Source: Diadema setosum (Eukaryota > Echinodermata > Echinoidea > Diadematoida > Diadematidae). Taken from it: a DNA stretch of 64,000 bases. Location: the NCBI GenBank assembly GCA_033980235.1, contig CM067067.1, positions 13,420,401-13,484,400 on the forward strand. Reading direction: 5' to 3'. Of the stretch, positions 58,586 to 64,000 are shown one piece after another. Numbering within the stretch: the stretch's first letter is position 1; the number at the start of each line of letters is the position of its first letter. Position numbers and translations under genes: made by a program. The notes under the pieces were generated by a model. That model was given only the letters and a program-made list of their open reading frames with translations, searched no databases and was not told the DNA's origin.

Positions 58586-59050
58586 TCGTCAAACCGAAAA
58601 TGAAATAAGGTTTGTTATTCCATAGTTTCGTTATTCCAAAACTCACAAGTTTAGTATACCTGGATGTTTGTTAATACCAGAACGAAAGGGGGCTCATAAT
58701 CAGAACATTGTTGTGTGGTGTTATTCCAATAATTTATTATTCTATTCCAAGGTTCGTTAACCCGAAAATGAAATACGGTTCGTTATTCCGAGTGTTTGTT
58801 AATCCGAAAACAAAATAAGGTTCGTAATTCCGAAGTTAATCATGGTCATGGAAGGTTGTTTATCATTTTCGGATTAACAAACCATATTTCTTTCTTTTTT
58901 TTTAATTAAGGAACCTTTTGAATAACAATTTTGTTTTGTTTTGTTTTGTTTTGTTTTGTTTTGTTTTGTTTTGTTTTTCTGTCATCTGCCGACAACCGAA
59001 TTGTCGGAATAACGAACCACATTTCGTTCTCGGGTAAATGAATCTTATTT
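58586..59050. repeat. Tandem and inverted array of a GGTTCGTTATTCCGAAAATG unit
   Basis: On the left (58586-58840) at least six irregular copies of a roughly 20-45 bp unit with GGTTCGTTA(A/T)(T/C)CCGAA(A)A and TGAAATA run forward. On the right (58855-59050) the same words run inverted (CATTTTCGGATTAACAAACC, GGAATAACGAACCACATTTC). The two halves face each other across a (TTTTG)n run, giving a large fold-back structure. Probably a mobile element with repeat-built ends. Confidence 0.6.
58929..58977. repeat. (TTTTG)n microsatellite
   Basis: About nine TTTTG units in the arm of the fold-back array. Confidence 0.85.
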
Positions 59051-59606
59051 CATTTTCGAATTTTGCAACTATTCTTGTCTATTTGTTTTTTTTTTTTGTA
59101 ATTTCTTCATTTCATTTCCAAATTCAAAATCGGAGGAGTTGAATAGACTGCAAGCTGTGAATGCAGCGCCGAGTTTGCAGGCAATGTTAACAGATCATCT
59201 TCTCCACTGTCTGCACGAAAACATTATGATTGATTGATGGTATACACTCTCAAATAATGAGACCCAGAAATGATGATGAAAACACTCTTTCTCCCGTTAG
59301 ACCTTTTTTTTTTTTTTTTTGTCTAACTCGGTAAATGCCATTATGGTAATGGCAACATGCAGTAGAAAAAGCATGAACGGGGGTTGGGTGTCGTGGACGA
59401 ATCACTTTTCAATCAAAACCTGTGAGAGTAGATGAATTTTGCTTGCCATATTCAGAGCCACTCACTATCAATCACAAGGAAATTGAATTGGAAAAGAAAG
59501 ACAGAAAACGAGTGGGAAAAAAAGAAAGATAAAAAAAAACAAAGCTTGACAGGTAAGGAAAGGGCGCTCCATTTGGGTCGGAGTCCATGCAGCCTCGTTT
59601 GATGTG

Positions 59607-59665
59607 TTTGAGTGTGTATGTGTGTATGTGTGGTGTGTGTGTGGTGTGTATGCGTGTGTGTGTGT

Positions 59666-59705
<40 letters not shown>

Positions 59706-59710
59706 GTGCG
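59607..59710. repeat. (GT)n microsatellite, interrupted
   Basis: GT-rich array with ATGT and GGTGT interruptions; it produces the CVCVC and HTHTHT frames on the two strands, which are not genes. Confidence 0.9.
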
Positions 59711-59719
59711 TGTGAGAGG

Positions 59720-62700
59720 GTGGGGGTGGGCGGAGTGGAGATCGATGAATGTTTTCGTTGTTCTTGTTTGAGTGGGTCGGTCGCAAAAGGGGATGGTCGT
59801 TACTTCCTGGTGCGGGCGTCCGCGGATTTCCGCCGATTGATAAAAAGGCCGACAGGAAACGGGTAACTCGAAGGGATGTCAACGAAAAATACAGACGAGT
59901 GCCCATCAAACCTGTGAGTTGACCCTTTTCCTATCACATGCAATCCGTTGCAGGCTATATCAATGACATTTGATGTGATAGGTGTGGAAGGGGTAATGAG
60001 GAATTTTATTCTTAGAAAAAAAAATCAATGTCACTTTGAATAGAATGTTGGACACTTTAATCAAAATCGGACAAATTATTATCAAGACAGTTCGACAAAT
60101 TTGAATGAAAGTTAGTCACGTCGAAAGTCAGCTAATGTGATGTTCCTTGCGTAGAAGATTCTAGATGTTTTGTGGACGAAAGGAAGCTAAGCTTTCATTT
60201 CTTAAGCCATAAAGATTGATTGTAATCTCTTAGTGTATGAGTGTGTAGAAGCATGATACGCTTGTTATGACAGGAGTAAAATATACGCCCGTTATACTGC
60301 CATTTGATTTGCGATTATATAGGAGTGCCAAGTAATCTAAACTAAAGCAATGCTACGAAGATTAGTATCATTTGCAAGTGGTGCCAAGTCGAAGCCGTGT
60401 TAGACGACTCGAAGACACCGATACGATTTAATCAGTTATAGCTTTCTTTCATCCGTCATTAAAAACAAAACAAAAAGGAGATGGATTGTATGCAGTTCTC
60501 CTTGAGGTTTGATTTCCTTCAGGAGGCGGGAAAAGTTGAGCTTTGACAGTTCCATAATGACCTGTCACTAGAAGTAAAATGTGTGCAGAGTAAGCGACAT
60601 CTTAAGCAATTACGGCATAACCCTTGTGTGTTATGTGCAGGCATTTTTTCTGAGAAAACAAATAATTACCTTTTTTTTTCACCTGTCAACGATGATTTAT
60701 GATTTATATATGTTATATTTGATAACGGTGAGCCATCCAAGACACCCTTTTTTATCACACCGTACGGTAGTGTGCAAGGCACATGCTCGACATTTTGCTC
60801 TTCACTTTGCCTCTCTTGTAATATCAATTGATCTTTCAATTTTTTTTCCATCTGTACAGACATGCTTTGTTATACATTGACCAGTGTGTGCCCTATTGTG
60901 TTCTCTTTCACTTCTTCTTTTCTTTCTTTTTTTTTGATATACGAGAATGATGATCATGCACCACTAGCACTTTGCAACGATTTCTCATGCAGAAGTCATG
61001 TGGTAGAAAAAAGCAGCAGCTTCTGTTTGCCACCTTTTTCAAATTTCATAAGTCATCTGCCAAAATGGACCTGCATGGGAGGCGTATTGTATTGTGTTGG
61101 AATGACGCATGTAACAGGTAAAACTGGATCAACAACAACAATAAACCAAATACGAAACCTTGACCTAAAAAGCAAACAGTTTCTTATATTCTCTCGATGT
61201 AATAAACTGCCTTAATAAAACATCTCTGTGCCCATATAAGATTTAAATTGTGAAAGATTGGATATCACTGTTTGCATATTCACGTTACATCACCGTCAAA
61301 TATGCGAAATAATATATTGAAATTGTTATTTTTTTCTTTTTATAGTTCATTGCTGGTTAAAAACGAAAATGGCACACGGACTTTTCTACCTCACTTCGAG
61401 TTGGGTTGCGCGTAAGTTTTGTCCGACATTCTTCAATGGGAATTCTTTACAAGTGATTTGCAGTAGTTTCTGCTAGTTATCATCATCACAACTGTGTTTT
61501 CGAATATGAGATGGTAGGATTTGACCGATATAACGTCGTTAGTGTCAGTCTGAAATGATACTTGGAGGCTGGCTATGTGATACATACGACCAAACAATCT
61601 GGTTTGTCTTCACGACTTTATATGCCATAATGTAATGTAATTATTGTCGCTGTTTTGGGTTACTGCTCGCGTATTACGGCGTATTACACTGAGTTGGGAA
61701 TCCCTCGAATCAACATACAAGAATGGGAGGTCTTTATCAGGTGTACTATCAGTGTGTAGATGGATATGGGAATGTTTAAGCGCGCACGTATCGGCAATCG
61801 CATTTTTTTTTTCGCTCTTCGCTGCGATATTCTAATGGGATATCAAGGGAAGCCGCGAAAGGTGATAGCGATGTTGAAGATCAGCGCGTCTTATTTTACA
61901 GGAGAGAATTCGTTGTGATGTTGAAGAGCTTCGTGCCACATCCGATCTCGATCTCTCTCTCTCTCTCTCTTTCTATGGCCAAAGTTCTGACTAACAAGCG
62001 AAATACAGATATCGTGTGAACTAGGGAGAATGACAGCTAGCAAAGGTGATTTGATAAAAGTTGAAATGAGAGCGGTAACCAGACTCTTCATCAACATAAT
62101 TGGAGTCAAGATCACTCTCTTTAATTGGAACAGAAAAAGGAACAGAGAGAGAATAGTTGCAAGTGGAAACTGAATACGTCGAGACACTGTAACAATATAG
62201 AAAATACTACGAATGCGGGAAAACGGGAGGCAGATCTATTGTAATAAATGCGAATAAAGAGACACATAAAGGAGGATTGAGAAATTGGAACGGGGCAACG
62301 CGAGTGAAAAAGATTTTTTTTAAATGGCTCAAAACACATGTATTCTGGGCCAGGATTAATGTGAATGTATTTAAGGGAGAGATTAAAAAAGTCAATGAGA
62401 AAAGACATCACTGATCTGCTAGTAAATTGATTTCTAGACTTGTTCGTGTTATGTGTCTATTACGCAATGATCAAGCTTTAATAATGGACTCTATTCAAAT
62501 CAGCATTTCGGCCTGAAAATACAAAAATCGCAGCGTCATGCAGCAAGGTTTTTTTTTTTTCTCGACATCTCATTATGAATGATAACCATTGATATTCTCT
62601 TGGGAGAAATCGGATGCGGTGATGAGTTTATCATCCGCCTAGTTGATGCACGGCTTGCGCAGGTAATAAGAAAAATCATCGCTGTTCGCCATGTGAAATG

Positions 62701-63780
62701 CCAAGCCACTTTTGATTAGATGAATGAACTTGTAAATGCCTTGACTTGCATACATAGTGACATGTTAGACACATACGCAGACACGCGAGTCCCGGGGAAT
62801 ATGTTTCATCAGTCATTAAAGAGAGAACAATAGTGTTTCATACTTTCTGAATTATCTAAGAAGTTATCAGCAGACAATCAAATGGTAGTATAGGTCTTAG
62901 CGAAAAGCGTAAATTGCTTCACTTTTGCATTTTTAGCTGTCTTCTTTAGGGTTGCCAAGAAAAAAAGGAATGAAATTGCATAAGATAGCTTTTTAAATTT
63001 CGAAAATCTACCTAAGATGTAGACGTAGATGTAGAATGATACACCGGCGATACTTTATCTGTGTTTGTTTTTACAGCACACAGCGTACAAGAGAATGAGG
63101 GATTAAAACACAATTAGTATTTGTTCAAAGAGGAAATCAACTCCAAAAATGGGTTAGTCTGATAAAAAAAAAGTAAAATCTTACGATTTCAACGGTAAAA
63201 AATTGACTGAAATCGGATGAAAATAAGGAAGTAATGACTTTTTGAAGTTTTGCTAATTTCTGCAAAACATTCTTGTACAGTGGATATGAATATGCAAATA
63301 ACTGAGCTAACCATGTCATACCCTGACAATCTTCCATTGATCGTGTACAAAAAAAAAAAAAAAAATATGAAAATTCAAGGTTCCTGTCATAGAAGTCTGA
63401 AACATGATGTTATTCCTGGTTAAATAACTTCAGAATAGTGATCAGTGAGATATACGAGGATTTGAGCCTCGGGCATAATTGCGTTTGAATGAAAAACGAG
63501 AAATTTCAAAATCTTATGTACAAACTATATGGTAAATTGTGAGGGAATGACATGCTCATTTTGCAATTTGCATATTCATATTGACCGTTCAAATTACTGT
63601 CCCCCCCCCAAAAAAAAAAAAAATAGCGAAACTTCAAAACGTTATAACTTCCTTATTTTTCATCCGCTTTCGATCAACATTATACCGCTGAACTCGTGCT
63701 ATTGTACTCTTTCTTATCAGACTAACTTATATTTGGACTGGATTTCCCCTTTAAAGGAGGAAACAAGAAAGAGCTACTTA
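59720..63780. other. Stretch without recognisable gene
   Basis: Would be intron of the minus-strand gene if 63782-63849 and 48471-48656 belong together. A (TC)n patch lies at 61950-61971. A 60-codon ATG-less minus frame near 61640-61805 is open but has no clear splice sites. No other structure recognised. Confidence 0.4.
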
Positions 63781-63781
63781 C

Positions 63782-63849
63782 TGATGCCGATGCGATGGGT
63801 GAGTGTGAATCGTCTAAAAGTGTTGCTAGTCCGGCACTTCTCCTTCCAA
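63782..63849 (-). CDS. Internal exon candidate, minus strand
   Basis: On the minus strand, a good acceptor (TTTTGATTTTGCTTTGTAG) and a consensus donor (GTAAGT) enclose 68 bp. One frame is open, giving GRRSAGLATLLDDSHSPIAS and AS, after two bases of a split codon and ending in phase 0. That phase joins directly to the terminal exon at 48656 (KQWRNT..). Local GC is higher than around. A competing plus-strand reading (acceptor TTTAAAG, donor GTGAGT at about 63800) is possible but has a poorer acceptor and a less convincing peptide. Confidence 0.4.
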
Positions 63850-64000
63850 CTACAAAGCAAAATCAAAAGGAAAAGAAGAAAAATACAATATTCGTCGACT
63901 AAACTCTGCTATTCAAAAGAAGGAAACCCACGTGATTCAACGATGGGGTTAAAATTGAAAATGAAAATGTGAGAACGATCCGTGTGTGGTAAACATATTC
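63850..64000. other. Intron or intergenic edge
   Basis: Purine-rich on the plus strand, consistent with the pyrimidine tract upstream of the 63849 acceptor on the minus strand. Nothing else seen before the window ends. Confidence 0.35.

Noticed and set aside
59472..59909. Open frames over the GT array on both strands
   Set aside because: Produced by the (GT)n microsatellite (VCVC and HTHT repeats).
63529..63972. 147-codon plus-strand open frame
   Set aside because: Contains a Lys run from an A tract, overlaps the better-supported minus-strand exon, and has no domain.

Overview
This window looks like animal nuclear DNA from a marine deuterostome, most likely a sea urchin or another echinoderm. 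It is AT-rich and gene-poor. It carries many dinucleotide arrays, unusually many long poly-G/poly-C runs, non-LTR retrotransposon tails ending in TTGAA-type repeats, and a dense population of short inverted-repeat (MITE-like) elements. The lineage is inferred from repeat style only. I found no bacterial operon, rRNA, tRNA or CRISPR array.

Protein-coding content is sparse and exonic. Two terminal exons are fairly convincing: one on the plus strand at 15625-15815 (63-residue Ser/Pro-rich tail) and one on the minus strand at 48471-48656 (61-residue charged helical tail). A 68-bp minus-strand exon at 63782-63849 has the right phase to lie upstream of the latter. Between 33.2 and 40.2 kb a set of minus-strand exon candidates can be chained in compatible phase into a small, possibly secreted, cysteine-rich protein; its two large exons (34046-34267 and 33211-33505) are the best supported. 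Other exon candidates (29279-29396 +, 35496-35654 +, 38252-38326 +) are weak. I could not name any host gene.

Mobile DNA dominates. A 5'-truncated non-LTR retrotransposon at 23511-25526 (minus) keeps an open 326-residue reverse-transcriptase segment with a YVDD box and a 1-kb 3' tail. A second, dead reverse-transcriptase copy at 48764-50108 (plus) is split by a 558-bp inverted-repeat element at a TTAA-type site. The rest is a catalogue of non-autonomous elements: a 93-bp palindromic family (three copies, one with a TA-inserted MITE nested inside), an ACTGTAAAAC-ended family (two copies), a GGGGTCC-ended family (two copies), a CACTGGCAAAAG family (two copies), a TCGGAGTAA-rich element, a 323-bp element with 49-bp ends, a 592-bp element packed with GAGACGTCTC palindromes, and several single hairpin elements.

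Layout: 0-15 kb, MITE-rich with no recognised gene; 15.6-20 kb, last exon and T-rich probable 3' UTR; 20-30 kb, retrotransposon, a CpG-richer segment and further MITEs; 30-41 kb, exon candidates of the minus-strand cysteine-rich gene plus a core-promoter-like site on the plus strand; 41-48 kb, nearly featureless; 48-64 kb, last exon, nested transposons, microsatellites and the upstream exon candidate of the second minus-strand gene.
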